From NCBI GenBank assembly GCA_045807745.1, contig JBJMGT010000031.1, forward strand, positions 1 to 64,000: a stretch of DNA of 64,000 bases. Direction: 5' to 3'. The DNA comes from QHXQ01 sp045807745 (GTDB lineage Bacteria; Acidobacteriota; Blastocatellia; Pyrinomonadales; Pyrinomonadaceae). Of this stretch, positions 1 to 9,000 are shown piece by piece; the stretch's first letter is position 1; the number at the start of each line of letters is the position of its first letter. Below the pieces are notes generated by a model. That model saw nothing but the letters and a program-made list of their open reading frames with translations, ran no database searches and was not told the DNA's origin. A program made the position numbers and the translations under genes.

Positions 1-27
1 GGCGCGGTGCAATGTCAGCACCGCGCC
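1..27 (-). terminator. hairpin 3' of the H1-like gene
   Basis: A perfect 10-bp inverted repeat (1-10 with 18-27) with a 7-nt loop lies 24 nt past the stop of the minus-strand H1-like gene. No T-tract can be seen because the window edge cuts the sequence. Terminator function is inferred from the position and the stem. Confidence 0.5.
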
Positions 28-51
28 GCTTCTCTTCCGTCTGCCGGTCGG

Positions 52-465
52 CTACTTGTTCTCTGCTTGACCGCCCTGATCTCCGCCGCTGCCGGCTCGG
101 CCGCCGGTCTCAATGCCGGCCTGATCTTCCAACGGCGGCAACACCGCGGCAACTACGCCGCTCAACAATCCGGCCGCTGCACCGGACAGCACCTTACGCA
201 CCACGCCGCCCTTCTTTGCGCCGCCTTTCTTGGCTGCGCCTTTCTTAGCGGCTTTCTTACTGCCCTTCTTGCTGCCGCCAGCGCCGCTGCGACCCACAGC
301 TTTCTTTGCTGCGCCACCTTTCTTACTCGCGCCGGCCCGCAGACCGCCACTCTTCTTGGCCGCGCCTTTTTTGGCCCCACCCTTGCCGCCGCCCTTCTGC
401 GCCGACTTCTTTGCGCCGCCCTTCTTACCGGCCGACGTCTTCTTGCTCGCCTTTTTCGCTGGCAT
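52..465 (-). CDS. histone H1-like lysine/alanine-rich DNA-binding protein
   Basis: 137 residues. About the first 95 are almost only Lys, Ala, Gly and Ser in irregular AKKG / KKSG / KKAAKKG words, as in eukaryotic H1 tails and chlamydial Hc1/Hc2-type proteins. Such proteins bind DNA non-specifically and help compact the nucleoid. After the basic part comes a short hydrophobic Ala/Gly/Val/Leu segment (VLSGAAAGLLSGVVAAVLPP) and an acidic, Gly-rich tail, so the C-terminus is unlike the classic family and could be a membrane-contact or self-association segment. The start at 465 follows a clear AGGAGAAC ribosome site; an in-frame upstream Met at 540 has none. It is divergent from the amidohydrolase gene. 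The nucleoid role is inferred from composition alone. Confidence 0.75.
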   Translation of the reverse strand: MPAKKASKKTSAGKKGGAKKSAQKGGGKGGAKKGAAKKSGGLRAGASKKGGAAKKAVGRSGAGGSKKGSKKAAKKGAAKKGGAKKGGVVRKVLSGAAAGLLSGVVAAVLPPLEDQAGIETGGRAGSGGDQGGQAENK

Positions 466-650
466 ATTGGCTGTTCTCCTTGTTGTTAAGCTACTTAATT
501 GTAGTGTATTCCTAATAAACCAGATCGCATCGCGACGCAAGAAAAACTTTCAGCCGCCGAGGCTCGTGTGTGTCAATCAAACTCGCTTTGCTTTAGAATT
601 GGCGGCGCGCCCGTTAGCTAATCAACCACCGCCGACGAGGACTCAACGAA

Positions 651-2231
651 ATGCCGACCGCCCCCCGAAGTCGTCCCTTGCGCCACGCGTGCGCGTTGCG
701 CCAATGTGCCTGTTTGTTGCTAGTCCTAATTGTGCCCGCGAGTCGCGCGCAGCAGCCGAAAACAAACGTCAAAAGCGGACAGCGCGTGTCCCGCCTCGTG
801 ATTCGCAATGCGACGATTGTGGACGGCAACGGCACGCCCGCCGCCGGCCCGAAAGACATCGTGCTCGAAGGCAACAAGATCGTCGATGTTGTACCGCTTG
901 ATCCGGTCGCGGTGCAGTCGGGGACGGCGAAGCGGCCGGCGGGCGAGGTTGAGATCGACGCGACCGGCAAGTATGTGCTGCCCGGTCTCATCAACGCGCA
1001 TGCGCACGTGCAGAACGAACGCGGCGGCGTCGCGCAACCGCTCGAATATGAGTTGAAACTCTGGCTCGCCTGCGGCATCACGACCGTGCGCGATCTCGCC
1101 AGCGATACGAAGATCACTCTACGTCTGCGCGAGGACAGCAACGCCGGCACAACGCCAGCGCCGCGCGTCCTCATCTATCCGAATTTCAATCAGAACCCGG
1201 CGCCGCACAACGCCGAAGAGGCCCGCGCGCGCGTCCGCCAGATCAAACAGATGGGCGCGGACGGCATCAAGTTCTTCGACGTGGATCGCGACATCATGGC
1301 GGCCATGCAGGACGAGGCGCACAAGTTGGGTTTGCGCACCGCGCATCACGCCGCCATCGCCGAGACGAACGCTTGGGACGACGCGCGCTTCGGCACGACC
1401 TCAATCGAGCACTGGTACGGCATCCCCGATGCCGCGCTGCCCGACGGCGTGCAGAATTTTCCGCCGAATTACAACGTCAGCAATGAAGCGGATCGTTTTC
1501 GTTACGCCGGTCGCCTGTGGCGCGAGGCGAACTGGGACAAGCTGATGAAGGTGCTCGATGCATTGGTCGAAGCCCACGTCGCTTGGGACCCGACGCTCGA
1601 CATCTATGAAGCGAGCCGCGACCTGCAACGCGCGCAGACGCAGCCCTGGTTCGCAGACTATCTGCACCCGACGCTTGAAGCTTACTTCCGTCCCGACCTC
1701 GCGCATCACGGCTCTTACTTCATCGGTTGGACTTCGACCGACGAGACGTTCTGGAAAGAGAACTACCGCATCTGGATGTCAGCCTTGCGCGAGTTCGACC
1801 GGCGCGGCGGTCTGATCGGCTGCGGCGAGGACGCGGGCTTCATCTATCAGATGTACGGCTTCGGTCTCTTACGCGAGATGGAACTGCATCAAGAGGCCGG
1901 CTTTCACCCGCTCAAAGTCATACAGCAATGCACCGGCAACAACGCGCAGATACTCGGCATGGAGGATCGGCTGGGCCGCATCCGCCCCGGCTATCTCGCC
2001 GATCTGATCATCGTCAACGGCAACCCGCTCGACAATCTCAAGGTGCTTTACCCGACCGGCGTGGACACAGTGCAGAACGGGCAGGCAGTACATAGCGGCG
2101 GCGTCGAATGGACGATCAAGGACGGCATTCCGTATCACGCGCCGACGCTGTTTGCCGAAGTCAAAGAGTTGGTGGCGCAGGCGCGTCGGGCCCACACCGC
2201 GCCGCCGACCGCGACGCGCCCGGCGCGTTAG
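651..2231 (+). CDS. secreted amidohydrolase, imidazolonepropionase-like
   Basis: 526 residues with an N-terminal signal-peptide-like stretch (about residues 10-33, ending SRAQQ). The amidohydrolase signature follows: a beta-strand segment ending VLPGLINAHAHVQ (about residues 110-122) gives the HxH metal pair; further histidines occur in RTAHHAA and SIEHWYG, and a late Asp in CGEDAGF. The C-terminal part (GRIRPGYLADLIIVNGNPLD) rebuilds the small beta-sandwich typical of the family. These are metal-dependent hydrolases acting on amide or ester bonds, often on peptides or cyclic ureides when exported. The substrate cannot be read from the sequence. The gene stands alone; its stop is followed within 40 nt by a small acidic gene. 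Confidence 0.85.
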   Translation: MPTAPRSRPLRHACALRQCACLLLVLIVPASRAQQPKTNVKSGQRVSRLVIRNATIVDGNGTPAAGPKDIVLEGNKIVDVVPLDPVAVQSGTAKRPAGEVEIDATGKYVLPGLINAHAHVQNERGGVAQPLEYELKLWLACGITTVRDLASDTKITLRLREDSNAGTTPAPRVLIYPNFNQNPAPHNAEEARARVRQIKQMGADGIKFFDVDRDIMAAMQDEAHKLGLRTAHHAAIAETNAWDDARFGTTSIEHWYGIPDAALPDGVQNFPPNYNVSNEADRFRYAGRLWREANWDKLMKVLDALVEAHVAWDPTLDIYEASRDLQRAQTQPWFADYLHPTLEAYFRPDLAHHGSYFIGWTSTDETFWKENYRIWMSALREFDRRGGLIGCGEDAGFIYQMYGFGLLREMELHQEAGFHPLKVIQQCTGNNAQILGMEDRLGRIRPGYLADLIIVNGNPLDNLKVLYPTGVDTVQNGQAVHSGGVEWTIKDGIPYHAPTLFAEVKELVAQARRAHTAPPTATRPAR

Positions 2232-2263
2232 ACATGCGCGGGCGTGCGCTCTATATTGGTGGC

Positions 2264-2602
2264 ATGATGAATGAACGAGACGACATTTTCGACGAGTTTG
2301 TCGGCGCGGATACGGACGAAGAGTCCGAACTGGAGCCGGAGTTTGAAGCGGACGACGACGACGCGGATGTGCTCGACGTGCGCACGGTCGTGCTGGCGAA
2401 GAACGAGATGCTGGCGCTCTTAGGGTTAAAGACCACGACGCACGGCTCTCTGATCGTGCGCGTCGATCCGCGTCAGCCCTTGCCCGTGGCCAAGGCTTAT
2501 GAAGATGAGGCGGCCGCCGCACACTGGTTTCGCCGCAGCCTCGCAACCAGTCGCGACAACGGCTGGCATGTCGTCTACGATGGTGCGCCACTCGCCGGCT
2601 GA
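2264..2602 (+). CDS. small acidic hypothetical protein
   Basis: About 112 residues. The first ~40 are strongly acidic (runs of Asp/Glu such as EFEADDDDADV), followed by a compact, mixed C-terminal half (about residues 45-110) that could be a small alpha/beta domain with two Trp. I do not recognise the family. The start is uncertain: ATG 2264, the adjacent ATG 2267, or ATG 2234, which sits only 2 nt past the amidohydrolase stop and would couple the two genes. No strong ribosome site decides between them. Confidence 0.6.
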   Translation: MMNERDDIFDEFVGADTDEESELEPEFEADDDDADVLDVRTVVLAKNEMLALLGLKTTTHGSLIVRVDPRQPLPVAKAYEDEAAAAHWFRRSLATSRDNGWHVVYDGAPLAG

Positions 2603-2640
2603 GCCGTCAGCCAGGGCCAGCCCCTTCAGCGCCAGACCTT

Positions 2641-3444
2641 TTGCCTGCAAACGTCAAGCAGCTTTTCGCCCAACGTAATCGCGGTATCCTGCTGGATATC
2701 GTGGTCTTTGGGCTGAACGTGATTATGATCAGGCTGCTGACGCGCTACTTTATCGAACTGCTCCGCCGCGCATCAGCCGACGATAAATTCGCCAAGCTGC
2801 AACTCGGTTGCTACTTCGCAGGCATGTTCGTGTTGCCTGCCAGCGGCGCGATCTTAAAACGTTGGCACGTGCACCAACGACGCGGCGGGCGCTTCAAGGA
2901 TTGGGATAAAGCCGGCCGCACGTCCGGCTGCCTGTTTCATCCAGCCTTCTATCTGGCCGTATCGCTCTGCATTTCCGTAACGGCGAGCGTCATCTTCGCC
3001 GCACAGATTTTCGGCGACGACTATGACCAGAACCCCGCGCTCTTCCTCACCGTCCTCTTCGGCTCAATCGCGCTGAGCATCGTGCAGACCGTGTTGGTCT
3101 ATCGCTACTTTTCGCCGCCGAGGAGAGCGCCCAAGAGCGAATTCTTCCGCGCACCGGCGAGCGACTTGCTGGGCGACGCGTGCCTCTATGTGAACATGAT
3201 TCTATTTCAGATCATGTGGAATCTTTTGCTCTCTGCGCCGGCGACCCGAGTCGCGGGCTTAGAGGATTTCGCCGGCCGTTTGTTCGTGCTTGGCTTCCTC
3301 GCGCTGCTCATCTATTTCCCACCGCGCATCTTCTATCTGGCGGAAGACATCAATCGCCCGGCCGCCTGGGGCACGATCCTGCTCGCCAATGCGCCCACGC
3401 TGCTACGCGTGCTGTTCGGCCTCAACCTCAGTCTCATACGTTAA
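2641..3444 (+). CDS. polytopic membrane protein, unknown function
   Basis: 267 residues with about seven hydrophobic segments (roughly residues 17-37, 57-77, 100-125, 130-152, 178-200, 212-235 and 245-265), and basic loops such as KRWHVHQRRGGRFKDW between the second and third. No known transporter or enzyme motif is visible. The TTG start at 2641 is the furthest upstream; a later GTG (2701) or an internal Met is possible, and no good ribosome site separates them. The gene runs toward the kelch gene, with a shared terminator between them. Confidence 0.65.
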   Translation: MPANVKQLFAQRNRGILLDIVVFGLNVIMIRLLTRYFIELLRRASADDKFAKLQLGCYFAGMFVLPASGAILKRWHVHQRRGGRFKDWDKAGRTSGCLFHPAFYLAVSLCISVTASVIFAAQIFGDDYDQNPALFLTVLFGSIALSIVQTVLVYRYFSPPRRAPKSEFFRAPASDLLGDACLYVNMILFQIMWNLLLSAPATRVAGLEDFAGRLFVLGFLALLIYFPPRIFYLAEDINRPAAWGTILLANAPTLLRVLFGLNLSLIR

Positions 3445-3468
3445 CCGGCGGCAAACTATACACAGAAA

Positions 3469-3500
3469 AAGGGCCGGGCAGCATGTGCCGTCCGGCCCTT
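3469..3500. terminator. bidirectional terminator between convergent genes
   Basis: A perfect 9-bp stem (3469-3477 with 3492-3500) with A-rich sequence on the left and T on the right lies between the ends of the membrane protein gene (3444) and the convergent kelch gene (3526). It fits a Rho-independent terminator usable from either side. Confidence 0.7.
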
Positions 3501-3525
3501 CAGCGCTTTACACTACAACTGACTG

Positions 3526-5700
3526 CTATGGCAATGCTTCGACGTTAACGAGAAAACGGAAACGCCCGTTCGCCTGCACGCCGAGCACAAACCGCACATC
3601 CGTCGTCGCGCCCGGCGCGAGCGGACCCGGCAGATTGATGACGGCGCTTGAGTTTAACCCACCGCCTAAGGTTTGCGCGGGCGGCGTCTCCACGACCGTG
3701 CCGCGCAGGGTCAGATTGCCGAGGCTCGTCGTCACGGCCAAGTTCACCGAGTCGAGGAAGCGTAAGTCGGCCTGTGCGCCGCCGGGGTTCGGCGTGTTCA
3801 AGGTCGTCACGTCTACGATGCGGACGCGCAGTTTCGTCACCGGCTGCCCCGTCGCGTTCTTGAAGCGGCGGCGAATCTCCAGCGTGCCTTGCGCGCCGTT
3901 GGTGACCGGCGTGAAATCGCGCACGCGGTTGGGCGGATTGGTCGAGAGTTGCTGCGGTTCGATGAGCGAGGCTTTGATCTGCGCGTTACGTTGGACAGGA
4001 CTCTGCGTGTTCTCCGGCCCCGGCGCACCGAGGATGGCGGGGAAGGTGGAACCGGGCCCATCGGTCGTGATACTACCGACGTTCGAGACGAGGTCGAAGT
4101 CGGCGGCGTTGTTGTTCGTGTCCTGCGGCACGCCTGTCGCCAGCTTACGCACGAAAGCGTATTGCGGGTTGACGGATTGCGCGTTGGTGGAAAGGTCGCC
4201 GAAGAAGCGGTCGAGGCCCGTGCCCTCGACGAACAGGGAGTTGCTGTTGAAGCTGGTGCCGACGGCGTCGAGCCGGTTGGCGAACGTCCAGTTGTTCTGG
4301 TTCGCGCTAGTGAACAAGGCCACGCCGTTCATATACCCGTCGCCGAAGTCGACGGTATAGGTGTCGCCGTTGAACGTCACGTCGCCCACCGCTTGGTTCG
4401 CCCCGCCGTAGTCCTTCAGGCTGTAGCCGCGCTCGTTCGTCCACAGGAGGTGGCGGCGCGCGGGAATTGTCGTCCCATTGGGGAGCACGAAGTAGGTGAC
4501 GACGACCTCTTGCGTAGGACAGAGGCCGCAATGCCGGGCCAGCCCGACCACCCAACCCGCCGAGCCGTCCGAGGTGGCCACGGTTATGGCCTGATCCGTG
4601 TTGTTATAAAACTCCATGTACTCGTCAAACACGCCGTTCGGCCCGTCCAAACGGAACTCGCTGATGAGCACGTCGCCCGGCTGCACCGGCGGCGTGAAGA
4701 CCTCCACCGTATTCAAGAAGTTACCGAGGCTACCGTTAAAGCCGCCGATGGCGTAGAGCTTATTGTTCAACGCGGCGACGGCCAAGTCATTGCGACTCGT
4801 CGGCATCGCGGGCGCTGTGCTCCATGCGTTGCTCGTCGGGTCGTACACCTCCATCGTGTTCAGTAAAGAGTTGCCGTTGTTACCACCGACGGCATACAGC
4901 TTGTTGCCGAGGACAGCAGCGGCCAGTCCGCTGCGCGCCGTCGGCAGCGCGGGCGCGCCGCTCCACGAGTTACTAACCGGATCGTACACCTCGACCGTGT
5001 TGATAGCATCGACATCGTTGTAGCCACCGATGGCATATAGTTTACCGCCAATCACGGCGGCAGCCAGACGGCTGCGCGAAGTCGGCATCGGCGGCGCGCT
5101 GCCCCACACGCCGGTCATGGGATCATAAACTTGCACCGTATTGGTGACGTTGCCGCTGCCGCCGCCACTGCCGCCGATGACGTACAGCTTACCGTTTAGC
5201 ACAGCGGCGGCAGGCGAGGAACGACCCAACGGTATCGATGGCGCTGGACTCCAGCTAATGGTCGTCGGGTCGTATATCTGCGTTACATCATCGAAAGATA
5301 TGCCGTTGGTGCCGGCGACGACATAGAGTTTATTAGCGATTACGGCGGCGGCGAAAAAGGCGCGTTTGGTAGGCAACGGTGTGCCCGATGACCAAGCGTT
5401 GGTTGTCGGATCGAACACTTCCACCACATTTTGTGCACTGCCATTGTAGTAGCCGCCGATGGCATACAGACTGTTGTTAAGCACAGCAGCACCCAACCCG
5501 AAGCGGGGGGTAGGCATACTCGGCCCCTGTGCCCAGCCGTCAGACTGTGCAGCGGCAGGCGCGGCCTTCGGGGCGAGTTGTCCCTTCGTGCGCGCTTGCT
5601 TGGGCGCGGTCTGGGCGGAAGCGAGTTGGCCGGTCGGGAGTGAGAGCAGCAGCAGTAGTACCGCCGCGCGGGCGCGCGCAGGAGGGGTAAGGATATGCAT
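3526..5700 (-). CDS. secreted kelch-repeat / lamin-tail protein
   Basis: 724 residues. A signal peptide (about 1-30, cut near LASAQ) is followed by six kelch repeats (about 54-337), each with the GG pair and a V-x-V-[YF]-D-P strand, enough for one closed six-bladed propeller. A lamin-tail-like domain begins near residue 341 (DVLISEFRLDGPNG), and a C-terminal beta-rich domain (about 570-724) ends NVEALP. The last domain is nearly the same as that of the M36 protease upstream. The start at 5700 is preceded by AGAGG at good spacing; earlier in-frame Met codons lack a site and a signal peptide. Probably an extracellular binding or adhesion protein; no catalytic motif is seen. Confidence 0.85.
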   Translation of the reverse strand: MHILTPPARARAAVLLLLLSLPTGQLASAQTAPKQARTKGQLAPKAAPAAAQSDGWAQGPSMPTPRFGLGAAVLNNSLYAIGGYYNGSAQNVVEVFDPTTNAWSSGTPLPTKRAFFAAAVIANKLYVVAGTNGISFDDVTQIYDPTTISWSPAPSIPLGRSSPAAAVLNGKLYVIGGSGGGSGNVTNTVQVYDPMTGVWGSAPPMPTSRSRLAAAVIGGKLYAIGGYNDVDAINTVEVYDPVSNSWSGAPALPTARSGLAAAVLGNKLYAVGGNNGNSLLNTMEVYDPTSNAWSTAPAMPTSRNDLAVAALNNKLYAIGGFNGSLGNFLNTVEVFTPPVQPGDVLISEFRLDGPNGVFDEYMEFYNNTDQAITVATSDGSAGWVVGLARHCGLCPTQEVVVTYFVLPNGTTIPARRHLLWTNERGYSLKDYGGANQAVGDVTFNGDTYTVDFGDGYMNGVALFTSANQNNWTFANRLDAVGTSFNSNSLFVEGTGLDRFFGDLSTNAQSVNPQYAFVRKLATGVPQDTNNNAADFDLVSNVGSITTDGPGSTFPAILGAPGPENTQSPVQRNAQIKASLIEPQQLSTNPPNRVRDFTPVTNGAQGTLEIRRRFKNATGQPVTKLRVRIVDVTTLNTPNPGGAQADLRFLDSVNLAVTTSLGNLTLRGTVVETPPAQTLGGGLNSSAVINLPGPLAPGATTDVRFVLGVQANGRFRFLVNVEALP
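3841..4033 (-). repeat. duplicated C-terminal domain DNA, copy 1
   Basis: This part of the kelch gene matches 6381-6573 in the M36 gene in the same orientation with only scattered differences; positions 3884-3933 and 6424-6473 are identical over 50 nt. It encodes the start of the shared C-terminal domain. Confidence 0.9.
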
Positions 5701-6065
5701 TAAAGTACCTCTATGTAAACGGATGCGACACCGACGAGGACATAGGTCCGGTAGCAGCGTCTGTTGAAGCAGTCCGATAAATCCTCCGCAGGAATTGAAA
5801 ACCCCTGTGGTAAATCCGCTGCTCGAAAACCTCATCAGGTGTTTATGAGATAGATGCTTGTCAGGCTTTACCAGCTTAGCTGATACCGCATGTAGGTAGG
5901 CGCTAAGGTAAAACAGCAATAACGCAGCGGAGAGAGGGTAGCATAGGGCCGGAAAAGGAGACAAGTGCGAGTGCCACGGCCGGCGCGGGCGTTGGAACTA
6001 GCCAACGCCCGCGCCCACTCGCGTCTCATGCCAGCGTGAGAGGGCAGTACACCCGCCCACCTATG
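5701..6065 (-). other. intergenic region between two secreted-protein genes
   Basis: 365 nt between the M36 gene end and the kelch gene start. It holds a 13-bp perfect hairpin at 5983-5995 / 6002-6014 (6-nt loop, no T-tract), about 50 nt past the M36 stop, a likely transcript end. The rest must contain the kelch gene promoter and a leader of up to about 260 nt. I see no convincing -35/-10 pair and no recognisable riboswitch. Confidence 0.5.
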
Positions 6066-9000
6066 TTACGGTAGTGCTTCGACGTTGATGAGGAAGCGGA
6101 AGCGTCCGTTCGCCTGCACGCCCAACACGAAGCGCACATCCACTGTCCCGCCCGGCGCAATACTCCCCGCCAACACCACCGCCCCACTCGTATTGAGTCC
6201 GCCGCCACCCGCTTGCTGCGGCGGTTGCTCCACCACCGTCCCACGCACCGTTAGATTCCCTAGACTCGTCGTCACCGGCACATCATTTGACGTTAATAGC
6301 CGCAGGTCGGCTTGCGCCCCGCCCGGATTCGGCGTGTTCAAGGTCGTGATGTCCACGATGCGGAAGCGCAAGCGTGTGACCGGCTGTCCGGTCGCGTTCT
6401 TGAAGCGGCGACGAATCTCCAATGTGCCTTGCGCGCCGTTGGTGACCGGCGTGAAATCGCGCACGCGGTTGGGGGGATTGGTCGAGAGTTGCTGCGGCTC
6501 GATCAAAGAGGCCTTGATCTGTGCGTTGCGTTGGATGGGACTCTGCGTGTTCTCCGGCCCCGGTGCGCCGAGGATAGCACTGATAGTTTCACCACTATCC
6601 TCTTCACCGAAAAGGTGGGCAGTGAACGACCCCTGCGGCGAGACGAGGACGAAGTCGTTGACGTTACTATTCGTGTCCTGCGGCACGCCCGTCTCCTGCC
6701 GGCGCAGCCAACTATACTGTACGTTGCCCGCGTTGTACTCGCCGGGGTAGGGGATACCCTCGCCTTCGCCGTACAGCGGGTCGTTGTTAGCGGCGGCACT
6801 GCCGACGGCGTCGAGCCGTGTGGCCACAGACCAATTGTTCTGGTTCGCCGTATTGAACAGCGCGAAGCCGTTCAGACTGAAGTCGCCGAAGGTAATGGAG
6901 TCGCCGGGGCCGTTGAACGTCAGGTCGCCGGCCGCCGCGCCCATCCCGCCGTAGTCCTTCAGGCTATAGCCACGATAGACATTGTTGCTGTCCGTGTAGG
7001 TGTTGGTGTAGAGGAAGTGCCCGCGCGCCGGGATGATTGTGCCGCTGGGGACGACGAAGTAGGTGATGATCGTCTCTTCCGGGTTGCAGACGCCACAGTT
7101 GCGGCTGCGCCCGACCGCCCAGCCGGCCGAGCCGTCACTGGTCGCGACAGTGAGCGGCGCGTTGGTGTTGTTGTACAACTCCATGAACTCGTCACTCACG
7201 CCGCCGGGCCCGTCCATACGGAACTCGCTGATGAGCACGTCACCGTTTGCGACCGGCGGCGTGACTGTGACGTTCGAGGTTGTCATGGCCGTGCGCCCGT
7301 GCGCGTCCGTGGCAGTGTGCGTGACCAGCGTCGTGCCGATGGGGAAGGTCGAGCCGGAAGCGGGCACGCTGGTGACCGTGACGCCGGGGCAATTGTCGGC
7401 AGCAGACGGCGCGTTGAAGTTGACGACAGCGTTCGTGCCGTTCGTCGAGGCTTGGAAGACGTTGGCCGGCGTCGAGGTGAAGACAGGGTTCTCGTTGTCG
7501 GTGACCGTCACGTTGAAAGTGGTCATGACGTTTGCGCCGCCACCACTCGGCGTGCCGGTGACGGTGACTTGCGTCGTGCCGACAGGGAAAGTCGAACCGG
7601 ACTGCGGGCTGGCGGTGACGTTGCCGCCGCAACTCAAGGTCGGCAAGGAGAAGTTGACGAGCGCGCCGCACGCGCCCGCATCGTTGTTCACGTTGATGTC
7701 GGCGGGCTGTGCGCTGAAGCTGCACGCGGGCGTGCACTGATAGCTGGTGGACGTGAGCGTCAGCGACCAACCGCCGTTGAAGTTACCCACATCAGTCCCG
7801 GCGTCGTCCACGACGTAGAGACTCCAAGTGCCATTCGGGTCTTGCCCAGCGAAAGCGGAGGCGAGCGTCTCCGTGCCGACGGATGCGGGCGACAGATAAG
7901 GCGCAGCGGGCGCGGGCGCGGGGAAGGTGTCGGTCGTCGAGTCTATGTTTGTCGGCCGGTACGTGCCGGACGGCGGAACGGTCGTAGCCGAAGCCGGGAG
8001 CGTGGCGGTTGCATCATCGTCGAATGTATAGGACTGCCCCGTCCAGTCGGTCGTGCCGAGCACGTCTGAGACGAGGACAAACTTGCGCCCCGTCGGCGAG
8101 ACGAGCAGCACGTCCACGTCGCCGGGGAACGTGTGGTTCATGTTCGCGAGCGTCACGGTCACCTTCGTGACCGAAGCGCTGAAACCGGCGACGCTGATGT
8201 TCGACGGATAGGGGTTGGCGGGCGCGCCTGTCGTCGCACCCGTGCCGGTGGCCGGGATGATGATGGCCGTCGCGTTCGAGACAGTCTGCTGTTGGTTGAC
8301 GACCGCCTTGCCGATGCGCAGCGTGTAACTACCGGTTGTCTGCCCGATGCTGCTGTTGACGTTGATAGGCAAGGCGATCTGCGAGCCGCAAGTCGCGCCG
8401 GCCGGCACGGTGTAGCTAATGGTTTGCGTCTGCGTCGCGCCGTGGGTGATGGTGCCGTAGTTGGCGTTGCCGCCGCCTGTGATGTTGGCGGTCGCATTGG
8501 TGGCGTCCATGCCGCAGAAGGGGTTGGTGAGCGGGACGCTCAGAGAGATCGTCTCGCCCGGATCGGCCGCGCCGTTGTTGTTGCCCGCGGCGTCGGAGAA
8601 GGTGACTGCGCCGACCGTCAGGTTCGGCACGTTGAAGGATTCGACCACATCGGTCGCGGCGGTCGTGCCGCCGGTGGTAGTCGCACCGAAACCCGCGCCG
8701 CGCGTAGCGAAGCCGGCCCAGATGTCCTGCTCGTCCGCGCCGCCAAAGCCCGCGCAGTCGGCGGCGATGATCGAATCGCGCGCTTGCAGGATCGTGGGAC
8801 TCGCGGGGTCGAGCTTCATCGCGTCGGTCACGAGCTGCAAGGCGCGTTGGTTGCCCGCCGCCCAGCCCATGCGTTGGATGATGCGCGCGCGCACCTCCAA
8901 CAACATCATGCACCAGACCTCACCGATGTTGTGGACTTCATTGGCGGCGGCCGCCTGATTGAGCGCGGGGTTGCGGTTGTATGCGCCGTCGTTGACGTTC

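Noticed and set aside
230..901. Long plus-strand open frame opposite the H1-like gene
   Set aside because: It is the complement of Lys/Ala codons and lacks a ribosome site; the H1-like gene on the other strand has one.
5820..5860. CTGATGAG on the minus strand in the kelch leader, like a hammerhead ribozyme core
   Set aside because: The needed GAAA and the third helix are not present at the right distance, so the match is chance.
6312..8069. 585-codon open frame opposite the M36 protease gene
   Set aside because: High GC makes long antisense frames; the M36 frame has clear domains while this one has none.
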